Assembly: GCA_013396635.1 (NCBI GenBank)
Contig: WBMW01004119.1
Span: 62,001 to 126,000 of the forward strand
DNA length: 64,000 nucleotides
DNA from: Penelope pileata
Lineage: Eukaryota; Chordata; Aves; Galliformes; Cracidae
Direction of reading: 5' to 3'
A program made the position numbers and the translations under genes. How positions within the stretch are numbered: the first letter of the stretch is position 1; each line of letters begins with the position of its first letter. The notes beneath the pieces are model-generated. The model did not search any database. It was given only the letters and a program-made list of their open reading frames with translations, and had not been told where the DNA came from. Of the stretch, positions 48,926 to 60,033 are shown piece after piece.

Positions 48926-50251
48926 GTAAGCTTCCTCTGGTAACTCAGAGGTTGAGTGCAGTGTGTGCTGCATTTCTCCAAAACGTTCAGAAAGCTGTGA
49001 GTTGCGTCTCATGACACACACTTCCATCTCTGTGGGAAAGGGTTATACAAGCTAGGAAAGCACTTGATGTTTGGCAGGTTTGCTTTGTAACAGTTTGGTT
49101 ACAAAGGTGACTTGAAAGGTGAAGTTCCCCCACGTGGAAGAATCTTTGTAATGGAAAAGGTTGCGAGAGACACAGCCCCAGGCTGTGGTGTGGTAGCACT
49201 GGCTGAGGTTGGGCAGACAGATGAATGCAGCAGCAGCCACCTGCACTTCTTTGCTGCAAATGAGATTAATTCTTAGGTGGGTTCAGCTTGTGCTGAGAGC
49301 CAGAGCAGCTCCTCAGGAATTAGCAAAGTCACTTCAGCCCAGCTCAGGGAGACTCCAACACTGTGCCCTTAGGTTCTGAAGAACAAGAAACATTCTGAAA
49401 AAAATTATTCCCAGTGGAGACTGTAATGAGGTTAGGTTAGACACATTGAATAATTCTAATTCCTTATTGTCTAATGAAACAATTTAAAATAGCATTTGAG
49501 AATTGGGCCTCCCAGGTAACTGGGTTAGATCAACAATCCTCTGCTCGATAGAAACTTCTTTTCATTCCTGAGAGACGGATATATATCATTTTATAACTGA
49601 GCAAGCATAAGATTTCTCCGTTTCAGTATAGCGATTTGACTATAAGATTTTCCTTTGTTGCTGTATGTATAGAGAACATGCTTATTTGTGGGCAACTTAG
49701 AATACAGTTTTCAGTATAAAAATTTTGTTTAGGGGGAGAAAAACAAAATCTTTGATCTTTCTGCTGCATCAAAACTAGACAGAATAATTGCAGCGTCCTA
49801 GCATATTGTCAGTAACAGCCTGGTGGCTGAATCATTTTTTTTTCTTGCCAACCCTTTGAAATCTTCTTTCAATTAGTCTCTGAAAGGAGATCAATAAAAT
49901 AGTTTTCTCTTCTAAGAGTAAAGATGTGTCTAGACTTTACAATGGATAAAGAAACAGTTTGTCTTCAGGAGTGATGAAATCTCCACTCTTAACCACCGTA
50001 ATATGTCTGTGGAGCTCCCAATGTGACTGGGCCATCCTCATGCAATGTGCTTCCATCTGCACAAAAAGCAAACTTTTCTTTTATAACATTTGCAAACAGA
50101 CTGAAGAAGATTCATAAGAGTAGTGATGTTGGGGATGTTGGAGGGAAATATATATATAATCTGTTCAATCCCATGATAAAAGTATATCTATATAGCTGGA
50201 AAAGGGAAGTGTTTAAAATCAGGTGTTTTTTTTTTTTTTTTTTTTTCCCAG

Positions 50252-50428
50252 ATGTATTCTTTTGCTTTGACTCAGCCCTAAATTATATGAATTTAGACAG
50301 GGAAGTTAGTAAACTTTCAGTTCTCACAAGTATTGTTCTGCTGATCTTTGCAATGAACAGCAGGTCCATGCACATAAGAGACATCACATTACAACTTCCT
50401 CCTCCAGATGTACTTGCTCAGAGAACAG
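50252..50428 (+). other. Candidate 177-nt coding exon, unknown gene
   Basis: The segment follows a T21 run and CCCAG, a textbook-strong acceptor tract, and ends at GAACAG then GTAGGC, a good donor. It is 59 codons long (a multiple of three) and open in one frame. The peptide includes ALNYMNLDREVSKLSVLTSI, a hydrophobic VLLIFA patch and ends in LPPPDVLAQRT. The frame is part of a longer 138-codon open stretch that also crosses the T run. I do not recognise a family, and poly-T tracts create strong-scoring acceptors by accident. A CR1 tail lies 108 bases downstream. Confidence 0.18.
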
Positions 50429-50535
50429 GTAGGCCTTGATCCTCACTGCTCAGCAGGGAATGGCTTGCACTCTGGAGCAGGAAGACTAAAGCGGGAAAGA
50501 AAAGCTCAGATGATAGTTGTACATTCATTTTGACA

Positions 50536-50633
50536 CTAAGGGACATGGTTTAGTGACACAATTCAGTAAGTCAAGTTGATGGTTGGACTTTGTGATCTTG
50601 AAGGCATTTTCCACTCTATATGATTCTATGATC
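50536..50633 (+). mobile_element. CR1 3' tail fragment
   Basis: About 100 bases of the CR1 extreme 3' end: ctaagggacatggtttagtg, gatggttggactttgtgatc, ttgaaggcattttccactct and the tail tatgattctatgatcc. It is the same subfamily as the fragment at 26945. Confidence 0.8.
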
Positions 50634-53600
50634 CTTTTTCAAAAGAAAATGATGAAGATAATAGTGAAGGCACCTGGAGGACAGATATAGGTGTCTAATT
50701 TGTGAATGCATGATCATGATGGCCTGATCTGTGTTTGATAAATACTCACAAAATGAATGATGTCCCTCAAAACCAAACTCAGCTTTAAGACAGATGAGTC
50801 TCAGAGTAACCCGTGCTGGAAGAAATTGTACGTCCGCCTCCCCTGAACTCGAAGTTAATGCAGAGATTGCAAAAGTAAGAGTTCTTTGCATGGACAGTGA
50901 AAATGACTTTCATGTTGACAACTGTCTCAAATATCCAGGTAAACATTTGTTGAACTCCTTCCCTTCTGCTTTTAATTACAAACAAACTTGACAAACAGAA
51001 ATTACATGCAAATTCAGCCACGGCCTGTACACCATAGCTCTGTAATAACAGACAGACTTGGATTGCCGAAGCTAACAGCCTGGAGGAGGCTACCAATGAG
51101 ATCATGATTGTGGTACCATGGAGGCCAAAGCAAGGTCCTTGAGACCTGTGGTTATCTGTCCAAAGCCAGGCACAGCAGAGAATGGCACCTCTTCCGCTTG
51201 GAAAGGCAATATATTTTCACTGGCAGACTCCTCAGAGGGTTGGTCCAGGTTTGTATCCAGTTGTCATAGCTGCAGTAGGCACCCCGTGGTTAAAGCAGAT
51301 GACTGACTTAGCCTACTTGGTGAGGTTAGAGCTAGAAAAATATCACAGATCTCCTTATTCCTCTCTGTTTGCCTTGGGTTTTCTCAGCTTCGCTGGGGAG
51401 ATAACAGCAACGTTGAGATAACCAAATATTTGCTCATATGAGTACATTTCTTAATTAGTAAAGTTCTTTGAAAAACTGTCTGTGGTAAGTGCATCAACAA
51501 CAAGAGGAAGCCAGAAATTGTTTCCTCTGGTGTTTAGTCACCTCTTAGGATGAAGCTGCTAATTTCTCATCCTCCCCATTTAGTACACACATTATGTAAA
51601 TAATCCTAACAATAAGCTGTCTGGAGTATCTTATTGCTTAATTAATATGGTTTCAATATTACGAATAAATAAGATCACATTCAGATTCTTAGTAAACTTA
51701 AGGGGATATGATCCAAGATGGAGTTTCAACTCCCTTCGCATCTGTTCCTCTATTTTGTTGGATTAATTTTATGTTCTAAATTAAATTATTCTTATGAATC
51801 TGTTTCCTCTGATGTCTGCCCTTCTCCCCTCATCTTCTCATCATCTGTCTGCTCAACCCCTTTTGCATAGGGAAATAAAAGCCACTTGACAGCCCAGCTG
51901 GCTGAGCAGGTCTGTGCTGCTCCCCTCCATCCCTCATGGGGCTACTGAGTGTGAGGGCTTTGGAAAGCTCTGGATTGGTTGCTCTCTGTTTTCAGATAAA
52001 TGCAGGCTTCCCAATTGGCATTCATTGTTTGCTTTGATCCACGTTTTAATTAAAAACTTGGGAATTCAAGATCAGTTGAACTGAAGTAGACTTATTTTTT
52101 ACTAAAAGATCTTTCTCTTCATCTTCTCCCTGCCCCAAAATAAAACTCAAACACAGGCACCTCTCAAGGCTTTACTTACTTCTGCTTAGTGAAGGAGAAA
52201 AAAAGTTGTTAAAAATTCATAGCCTTTATGTGATTCTCACGAAGGTATATATACTTTGGACTACAGAAATACTGCTGTGGCTACAGTTTCCAGGACATCA
52301 GGGAAAAAAAGAAAAAAAGCTTAGTGTTAGAAAAAGGTTCTTGTAGACATGCAAAATGCTTATTTAGTAATTGAGATTTCTTTTTTATTTCCCTAAAGTG
52401 TAGATCCTTTATGGAAGGAATTGCCCCTCCCTCTGGCTAGGAAAAGGAGCTGGCACATTGTGGGCACTCTCAATGGGTACAAGTAGCTGGGTCACGCACA
52501 CAGATGCTAGGGAGCTCCCTGTCTTCTCTGGCATAAAGAGGAGCATCTCTGCTCAAAGATGCTCCTTCCTCTCCAGACGTGGCCTCACAGAGCCCAGCCC
52601 TGACCCTTGCCAGGCACTCTCCTTGCCACTTCCACAGCTCCCCTGGGGTGCAGCAGTTTCCCCTCCGCCTGGGTCCCTCTTGCTAAGTTCCCAACTGATT
52701 ATTTTTATTATTTTCTTATTCTTCATTTTTTTCTCCTTATTGGAGCATCCTTTCAGCTGGCTTTGCCTCAAGGCTACCTTTTTGACCACATTGGGTAATT
52801 TATTTTTTTTTTCTCGGGGATGCCGCAAGTAATGGCATCTGGTTCATGAGTCTACTGCCTTTTATTTTTGTCATCACAATTTTCCTCCTGCGAAATGTTG
52901 GGCGGAGACAGCCCACTTGCTATGTTTGGCTAGAAAAAAAAAAAAAATCTGATAGGATAACCGGTTTGCAGCTATCTATAAATAGTCTCCCCTTTTTGTA
53001 CCTATGTATTTTTAAGAACTCAGTCATGTAATTGTCATTGGGACTTGAGTGCTCCGTCTTTGGGGAAAAGCTTGGTTGAAATCAGTCTCGGGGTTTAGAA
53101 AGCTCTTGGAAAGGGAAAAACTAACACGGTATGACTAAATGGTGGTTTAGAAATGGATTATAGGTAGAAATTCACTGTTTTGCCAGGAGCGTTGTTAGGC
53201 CATGGTCTTTTGCAGGTTGCTATGCCTCATAGTGCATGGTTGAAATGTTGCAGCAGTGCTGGATGCATTTAGAAAGAGTATTAACAGGAAGTGAAAGACA
53301 AATATCTCCTTGTATCTCTTTGGATACTTGTTTGCACCTTCTAATTTATTCAATGTAATTTTTGTATTCTCATATTGCAGACACTTCACACAGCTGGTTT
53401 GTAGAGTGGTCTGTATGGCTTTACAGTTTTGCTGCTTCCCTCAGAGTGTGTGGGTGAGGGGAAAGGGAGGATGCAGGAGACACCCTGAGCCAAATCCTGC
53501 ATGATGGGAGGTGTGCTGTGCCTGTTACTGCACGATGAAATTTGAGTCTGCCTGCTGAAACTGAAATATTCCCATTTAAGGAATATTAGCTATAATCTTT

Positions 53601-54034
53601 ACACTTCTGAAACTAATTTCTTTCTACTACTACTACTTATGCTTATCTCTTTGTCTGCAGTGAAAGAAACAGCAACTTAATGCAAAGGAAATCATGCCTG
53701 ATTTATTCACGCTTATGTAAACAGCATGTATTTCTTCACATGCAGGTAAATGGAATTATAAAGACAAGACTTTGTGAATAAAATTTTGAGAAATGAGAGT
53801 TCACTAGTAACTCATTTACCATGACAGGAGATGAATAGAGGTAATTTAGTCTCGTAAAAGTAAAATTGGCTCATGTCTTATGCAGGGGTGGGAGGAAGAA
53901 TGCTGTTTAGCAGCTGGAAAGCAGCATAGAGTTAAGAATTGGCAGCTGTGCTGAGGGGGATTGCCTGCCTGCCTGCATAACCTGAGTGAGTCATTTTGTG
54001 TGCCTGGTGTAAATGCTCCCTTTTGTAAATACAG

Positions 54035-54184
54035 GTCTAATTCTTGCTGAGTTCCTAGGGGGTTTTGTTCTTCCCAATGTGAAGCACCGGAAAATAAGAG
54101 TCAGTGTGGTGCTGGTCTATTGCCATGTTTTAATAAGAGTTTTCCCTCTCTCTTCTCTGTTCCTGTGGCTGATATATTTGCTCT
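54035..54184 (+). other. Candidate 150-nt exon, hydrophobic peptide
   Basis: An acceptor (tcccttttgtaaatacag) precedes it and a strong donor (TTGCTCT then GTAAGTG) follows at 54185. The 150 bases are open in the frame GLILAEFLGGFVLPNVKHRK, followed by a hydrophobic stretch with VVLVY and LFLWLIYLL, which could form a membrane segment. No family is recognised. The hydrophobic character may simply reflect T-rich DNA. Confidence 0.13.
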
Positions 54185-54436
54185 GTAAGTGTTTTTCAGC
54201 CTTCAGATCTGTCCTGGGCACAGTGAGAGTGGAAAATAGGCTTGAAAGTAATACTGAAGGAAAAGCAAATATCCCTTGGTTTTAAGGATATATGATAGTT
54301 AGATAAAAAGATTAGGGCCTGCAGGACTAGGCATTACGAGGCTCAGATGAAATACGAGATCCTCTAAGGTACCTGCTTGGACAAATAAGCTGGACTGAAG
54401 GCACAAATGAAGTGTTCCTGGGAGGATCTCTGCTCC

Positions 54437-54489
54437 AAAAAAAAAAAAAAAAAAAAAAAACCCAAAAAAAAAAAAAAAAAAAAAAACCC
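54437..54489 (+). repeat. Duplicated poly-A tract
   Basis: Twenty-four A, then CCC, then twenty-three A, then CCC, followed by an A/C-rich stretch to about 54540. The A-run plus CCC unit is present twice, which looks like a tandem duplication by slippage. No poly-A signal is placed correctly upstream for a processed retrocopy. Confidence 0.9.
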
Positions 54490-55419
54490 ACAAGAAAGAA
54501 ACAACCAAACAACAAAAAACAAAAACCAACAACCCAGCCAACAAAGCAAAGAGGAGACCGAGTAAAACTGCAAGAAGAAATTCCCCTTGTTACCAGTGAG
54601 AGAGTTGGGAAAGTCTCTGAGCTAAGGGACAGTCAGGGCTGCTCTGCAGCTCTATCTGGCTGTGGTTCCAGCTCTAGGGCTACAGGTGGCCTGAAGTGGG
54701 AGGGACCTGGCAAGCAGGAGGTGGGTGCAAAAAATGTGTGAAATGAGCTAAGGATTTTTCATAAATTGTCTTTGGAGCAATTTGTTTCCCCCTATGAAGG
54801 AGAAAGGTGAAGAGTTTTGTTGTGGTTGTTTGTCTTATTTTTGTTTTGAAGACGGAACAGAGAGAGGAGGTTTGAGGGTAAGCTGGATGGGCTCTGGCAT
54901 AGCCAGAAGGGTCTTAGAAGGGTCAAGAGTGTGTGCTTCATAAAAACTTGCGGGATCAAATATTCAGTGGTTCCACAGTGCACGTAATGTTTGTTTAATT
55001 GTGTTTAATAGTTTAAAATAACACAAATGCCAATTTTCTGCCTAAGCAAGTAGCTTTCAGCATTTTTACCCTCTTAAGAATGCTGAACATCAAGACTGAC
55101 CTATTTCTGTTTTGGTTCATAGAAGTTGTTACTCTTGGTCTCTTTGAAGATCGGATATAACAATCTAAAATGGAGTTGGTAAATCTTACATTATCAGTAA
55201 TTAATATAATGATACGTCTCTGTTTTCATTTTTGGGGGGTTCCTGGTTCCCCTGAGTCATGATGATGAGTGGCAAGCTGCCCTCTCTTAATGAATCATGT
55301 ATGCATTCTTTCTGGTAGCTGGAGACAGTAAGAATGTTCCCCTGAATTACTCAGAAGACACTGACCATCGAGCCCTCTGCTTCTCTGCTTTTAATCTATC
55401 CATCGTGCTGAAAATCTGT

Positions 55420-55477
55420 AAAAAAAAAAAANNNNNNNNNNNNNNNNNNNNNNNNNNNNNNNNNAAAAAAAAAAAAA
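55420..55477 (+). other. Poly-A run interrupted by a 33-N assembly gap
   Basis: N bases occupy 55432-55464, flanked by A12 on the left and A13 on the right. The missing sequence may be only more A or may hide a longer simple repeat. The gap sits in unique DNA. Confidence 0.98.
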
Positions 55478-56411
55478 GTGTTGTTTACAACAATTGTTGG
55501 CTCATCACTAAGCACTACAGGCAGCTTTGGCCTGGGACTTGCTGAAATCTGCAGCGATCACTCTGGACCAGCGCTAATCCAATGACTTTGCAGGCTGGGT
55601 TGTGTGATACCACTGGGATTTGAAAAGCCTCTCCAAACCTAGCTAGCTGTATAAATGCTTGGAGGCTGGTCTGGGCAGGCAGGAAAGAGCCATACAAGCT
55701 GAGGGAAATGTCTATCTACCCTAACATTTAAAAGGTCTGTGTGCATCTCTCTAGAATGTTTACTTCAAGGAAGTCTGTAGCTACTTACCTAACAGTGAAA
55801 GAGCAAGTCCAGCGAGGGGTTTGAGCTGGCTGTGAAGTGACTGAGGCTCAGCAGAGAGCCATGGAGATGAGTAAAAACTGCTGAGTGATGTTTGCATTGC
55901 AGAGCAATCACCAACCATGGCTGCTATCTCTAGAGCAGGAGGGGAGAAATATATTAACTCATGGGATTTGCTTGTTTCTTTTGCTCTTTTAACACAGAGA
56001 AGGATAAAAATTGAATGTAATGTGAACTGCATTTTAATAAGCCAGTGACAGAAAGCCATGCAAGAACATTCTCAGCTTTCCCAGACAGGCAGTTCACTTC
56101 ACACTAACAGCACCCACATATGCTGTGGAAAAGCACCAAGTCCATGGCCGCACTGCAGGCTGGGAGGTGAACTGTGGCACAGCAGGAGGTCAGGAGGCAG
56201 CCTACAGATGCTGGCTTGTATCAGAGCAAAGATAACTTTTTTTTCTTTTTTTTTCTGGCTGTAACTAGCCGGTCATGTTTTCAACAGTTGTCTTCAGGGA
56301 CTCTAGCTGCCTGCTTAGCTTGTCTGTGCTGCATGCCTCAGGCCCTGAGGCGGCATTTCTGAGGTGGTAGTGCCATTTCCACTGTAATTCAGTTCTTGTT
56401 CTGCTTGATGA

Positions 56412-56860
56412 TGATCCAAAGAAAGGCAACAAAGCTGGTGAAGCATCTAAAGAACAAGTCTTATGAGGAGTGGCTGAGAGAACTGGGATGATTTAGCCTA
56501 GAGAAAAGGAGAGTCAGAAAAGAACTAATAGCTCCTCACAGCTACCTCAAAGGAGGTTGTAGTGAGGTGGGGTTGGTCGAATCTCCCAAGCAAGGAGTGA
56601 CAGGACAAGAGGAAATGGCCTCATGTTGCATCAGGGGAGGTTTAGGTTGGGTATGAGGAAAAATTTCTTTACAGAGAGGATTGTGAAGCGTTGGAACAGG
56701 CTGCCTAGTGAAGTACTTGAGTCACCATCCCTGGGGGTATTTAAAAGACCTGTAGATGTGGTGCTTAGTGGCAGACTTGGCAGTGCTAGGTTTACTGTTG
56801 GACTTGATGACCCTAGAGGTCTTTTCCAAGCTAAATGATTCTATGGTCCTATGATTTCTA
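56412..56860 (+). mobile_element. CR1 LINE 3' fragment
   Basis: A 450-base sense-strand CR1. Landmarks in order are ccaaagaaaggcaacaaagc, tgatttagcctagagaaaag, ggtttaggttgggtatgagg, aaaaatttctttacagagag, ttggaacaggctgcctagtg, ttggacttgatgaccctaga and the tail aatgattctatggtcctatg. A 71-codon frame within it is CR1 3' UTR, not a gene. Confidence 0.92.
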
Positions 56861-57778
56861 TTTTTTAAGTGCACCTTAAACCTGCTTTGTGGCTTCAGCC
56901 CATGGAAGTTAGGTTGTTGTACCTTCGCCAACCCAATGCTTTCAGCAACTCATTTTGCCTTAATCTTTTCACCATTAATCTACCTATGCCCTTTTCTTGT
57001 TGGAATAATCGTCCAGTGACTTAAATTTATCATATCTTCTATTGTAAAAATTCTCAGGAAGAGAATGTATCCATGTAACTTGTTCTACGTTTGTGACATT
57101 ATAGAGTATAAATGGTTGTTATTAATAATGCATCTCAAAAGGGTCTCTTATTTGACAAGAGTAGTTTTATTTTAATATATAATATTTATGATGTGTTTGT
57201 AAGTGCTCTGCAGCATATTTTATAAAATTAATGGAGTCTCACAAAATGGGAGTTCAGTATTTTTCCTGGCTGTTAAATCTTTATTGAGAGATAGAAAGAG
57301 GCTGCAGGATTTTGTATGCAAATTACGAAGGGTGGAGATTCTGCTTTAGAGATGCTGGCAGCCAATGCTGGGAGAGTTCAGAAAAGAGCTGGAGATATGG
57401 TGATGGATGAAAACATTTGAGAGTGATAGAGAAAAGAAAGCTTCAAATTTTGTTGAAGACGTTCATGTGAAGACATGCATGCTTTAATTAAAGAAGCTGA
57501 ACATCAGTTCAAAGTCAGTGATTTGTTTTCACCTGGCACAACATAGTTCTGAATGATAAGAAAATGTATGGTTTGCTGAGAGGGAATAAATCTGTGCATA
57601 GAGTTTGTCTTCCAAAATAACTGCATTTTAAAAACAGATCATCTGCAGGATATTAAGAAAAGATGAGGCACCTTTGCTTTCTTTTCATAGTGCTCCCTAG
57701 GCTGTATCTGCTTCATAAATTTCCATGTAAAATTGTATGAAATGGTTTTTGCTGGGTGAAAAATTGACTTTGCTATCA
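56861..57778. other. Unique AT-rich spacer
   Basis: About 900 bases between a CR1 and a mariner. No repeat or gene is recognised. Confidence 0.6.
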
Positions 57779-57780
57779 TA

Positions 57781-58332
57781 TGTAGGTCGCTCTGAAAATA
57801 ATGCCTCCTATTTATTTCCATGCAAACAACAACAGACAAAGAGTACAATAGCACTGTTTGATAGACCAAATTCTCACCTACAAAACACTAGTTTTCAATG
57901 TGGCTGTCACCATCAGCTATGCCTACAGTGCTTGTAAAACAAACAAACAAACAAAACTACATGGCTGTCCAGAACATGGCTTGTCTTTCACGTTGCTGTC
58001 ACCACTGCTGAAACGCACCACCCACCACCACCTTGCTGTGCTCACATCCACTGTGTGGTCTCCATAAACATTCGGCAAGCGTTGATGAATGTCAATGGGT
58101 GCCATTTTTTCCACATGGAGGAATTTAGTGACACAGTTTTCTTCATCCGCACTTCCATGTCAGACACCATTGTGTCAGAGTGCCCCTCTGCTGCCATCTG
58201 TCACACAGCAACAAAATGAAACGGAATATTGGTGGGAAGGTTCAACCTCTATTGCCATGCCGCCAACGTCTGCCTCTGATGTTGTGGGCCAACATACTAA
58301 CATAGGAGGCATTACTATCAAATCAGCTTTTG
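57781..58332 (-). mobile_element. Internally deleted mariner (copy 6), separate deletion
   Basis: A 552-base minus-strand mariner with TA at 57779-80 and 58333-34 and both inverted repeats. It keeps transposase sequence further than copies 2, 3 and 5, through the part corresponding to KDKPCSGQPC. It then jumps to the 3' end through an AAAC microsatellite at 57936-57957. The breakpoint is therefore different, and this is an independent deletion from a longer mariner. Confidence 0.9.
57936..57957 (+). repeat. AAAC microsatellite at a mariner deletion junction
   Basis: A short run of aaac units lying exactly between the retained 3' and 5' parts of mariner copy 6 (…cagtgcttgtaaaac and aaaactacatggctgtcc). 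Confidence 0.92.
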
Positions 58333-59364
58333 TAAATGGCAGCTTGGCTGTTGACTTAAACAGAGCTGGTTTTCTTTCTGTATAAGTTACTTTAAGAGAG
58401 AAAAGTGCTCACTGATGCAAGAAAACTTCCGCTGTTAGCCCGATGTGATGATAGTGTGGGTCTAAAGAGAGATGTAGTGCCCTAAACAGGTTGTCACCAT
58501 GAAAAGCCAAATAACTCTACAGTCAGAAATTGTCCTACCACTTACTTCAGTGTGAGGCTATTCCCTCTTTCTTTTTGCCTTTGTGTAGAAAGAAATTAGA
58601 ATTATTAGATTATGTAACATTAGATGTATGTTGAAATCTATCAAATCTTGCTGCAGAAGTGGATAGTTACAAGGATTGTTTATACCTGTAAATATATTTT
58701 AGTATAAAATGCTAACAGATTCTGCATGATTTTTCTTTTTTATTGAGAAATGTTCAATTTTTGAATTAAAGTAAGAGGTGGACAATAGCATTTTGCTGGA
58801 CAAATGCATTCAATTTCTGATCTAAGAAAAAATTGAGGAGTTCTTCATTGGTTATTCAATCAGAGATGAATGTGAGACAAGAATGCTGAATTGAAAAACA
58901 GGATTTTTTCTCTGTAGCCTCAATTTCGTGTAACTTAGTGTAGTTTGTCAGATCTTTACATGTGGGTGCAATGCCAACTGGCTTCACTCTAGAACTAAGC
59001 ATCACGGTAGAAATTTTTACCAAAGTAGTCAAGGGCCATTGCAGAAAATGAGAGGCATTTCTGCATTGCTGAGACACTTTCTGGCTCAGAGGCCCTGGGA
59101 GGCCTGCTGGATAATTGCTCATTATGGAGGCCCTGCCTTATCTTCTCCCCACTGTTTGCATCTATGGGTGTCAGGAGAGAGGTGATCAATAAGATGATAA
59201 ACTTGCTTTTTCCTGTCTCTGTCCCGTTGGACCATGAAGGTGTATTTTAATTAATTTTCTATCTGTCTGTAATCTTACAATGACACTTATGGTATAAAGG
59301 TGCTTTGTGAGAAAAGGAGGAAATAATAAGTTTTCTTTTCTTTAGAGACTCACAGGTTTTTCTA

Positions 59365-60033
59365 TCATTTCTTTTGAAGTTCTGTGCTCTCAGCTTGCTG
59401 ATTCTCCTCCTTTGCTTTCTGTTCTTTTCCTGGCATAGGTTGCACAGGAACCAAGTCACCAAGCCCAGGTTCCTGGTCTGCCTGAGCAGTGTCTGGGCTG
59501 TGCTGCTGGGAGGGTTGCTCTTGTGCAAGCTGTGCTTTGCTTGTCCTTGCTTCTGGTCTGTATGTGCTGTACTGTGGTTCACATACCAAAGGCAAAAACA
59601 TATGGATCATGGTGGTGAGTTGGTTTTCCACTGTAAAGGCAGCGGAAGATGCATGTTTGAAGCTATTTCTTGGCAATTTGCTGCTAAATGCTAAAGTACT
59701 GGAAAAAAAAATAAAGCAGCAATCTTTTTTGGGCTGCAGAGTTTCCAGAGCGCCCTGGCTGCAGCAGGCCTTACGCAGGCTGCCTTCCCTCTGGCTCCAG
59801 CTGGCAGAGGTGCTGTGCGTGGCACCTGGCTTTGTGACAGCTGAGACTCCCAGACACCTTGCTCCTGTCATTGAACTCTGCTCTGACAACAAGTAAGTGG
59901 GGACCTCAGTGGGACCCAGGAGTCCAGGAGGGAGGGATTTGGGGGTTTTTTTACGACTTGGGCTGGACCTGCATGTTTCATTGCCCATGTGAGTACCTGA
60001 GCCTCTCATTGTTTGGATGGATTTTCTGGTCAA
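59365..60033 (-). other. Longest open frame, unrecognised (222 codons)
   Basis: A minus-strand ATG-started frame of 222 codons, the longest in the window. Its product would be rich in Ser, Gln, Lys and Thr with a charged, Gln/Glu-rich C-terminus (KEQKAKEENQQAESTELQKK) and no motif or membrane segment I know. Plus-strand frames of 106 and 135 codons overlap it, so the low stop density comes from composition shared by several frames, which argues against any one being translated. There is no poly-A signal or CpG promoter beside it. Treat it as an open frame only. Confidence 0.12.
59439..59614 (+). other. Candidate 176-nt exon, Cys-rich hydrophobic peptide
   Basis: A long pyrimidine tract with acceptor (ctttctgttcttttcctggcatag) ends at 59438 and a strong donor (CATGGTG then GTGAGT) starts at 59615. 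One frame is open throughout: it begins LHRNQVTKPRFLVC, carries a Cys-rich hydrophobic middle (LLLCKLCFACPCFW) and ends QRQKHMDHG. It could be a membrane segment. No family is recognised, and other frames are open here too. It sits inside the antisense 222-codon frame. Confidence 0.17.

Larger units (their letters stand above)
46325..50535. other. Unique DNA with weak exon candidates
   Basis: About 4.2 kb without recognised repeats. It holds T-rich runs near 48430-48461 and a T21 run at 50226-50246. Exon-like stretches at 48828-48925 and 50252-50428 are listed separately. A strong donor also lies at 46377 (TTACCAG then GTAAGC), but with no convincing exon before it. Confidence 0.5.
50634..56411. 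other. Unique DNA with A-rich tracts and a gap
   Basis: About 5.8 kb with no recognised transposon. Near 50794-50938 a plus frame (MSLRVTRAGRNCTSASPELE onward) ends at a CCAG/GTAAAC donor, but its acceptor is poor. A MEF2-type site, CTATAAATAG, lies at 52976-52985. A14 at 52934-52947, the double poly-A tract at 54437 and the gap at 55432 are the other landmarks. Confidence 0.5.

Noticed and set aside
50794..50938. Possible second exon after 50252-50428
   Set aside because: Its acceptor tract is poor, and joining it in phase with the upstream candidate meets a stop after 17 codons.
54300..54489. Possible processed retrocopy ending in poly-A
   Set aside because: No AATAAA lies 10-30 bases upstream, no reading frame matches a known protein, and no target duplication is visible.
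54299..54573. Minus-strand Phe-rich frames
   Set aside because: They are translations of the poly-A tracts (poly-T on the minus strand).
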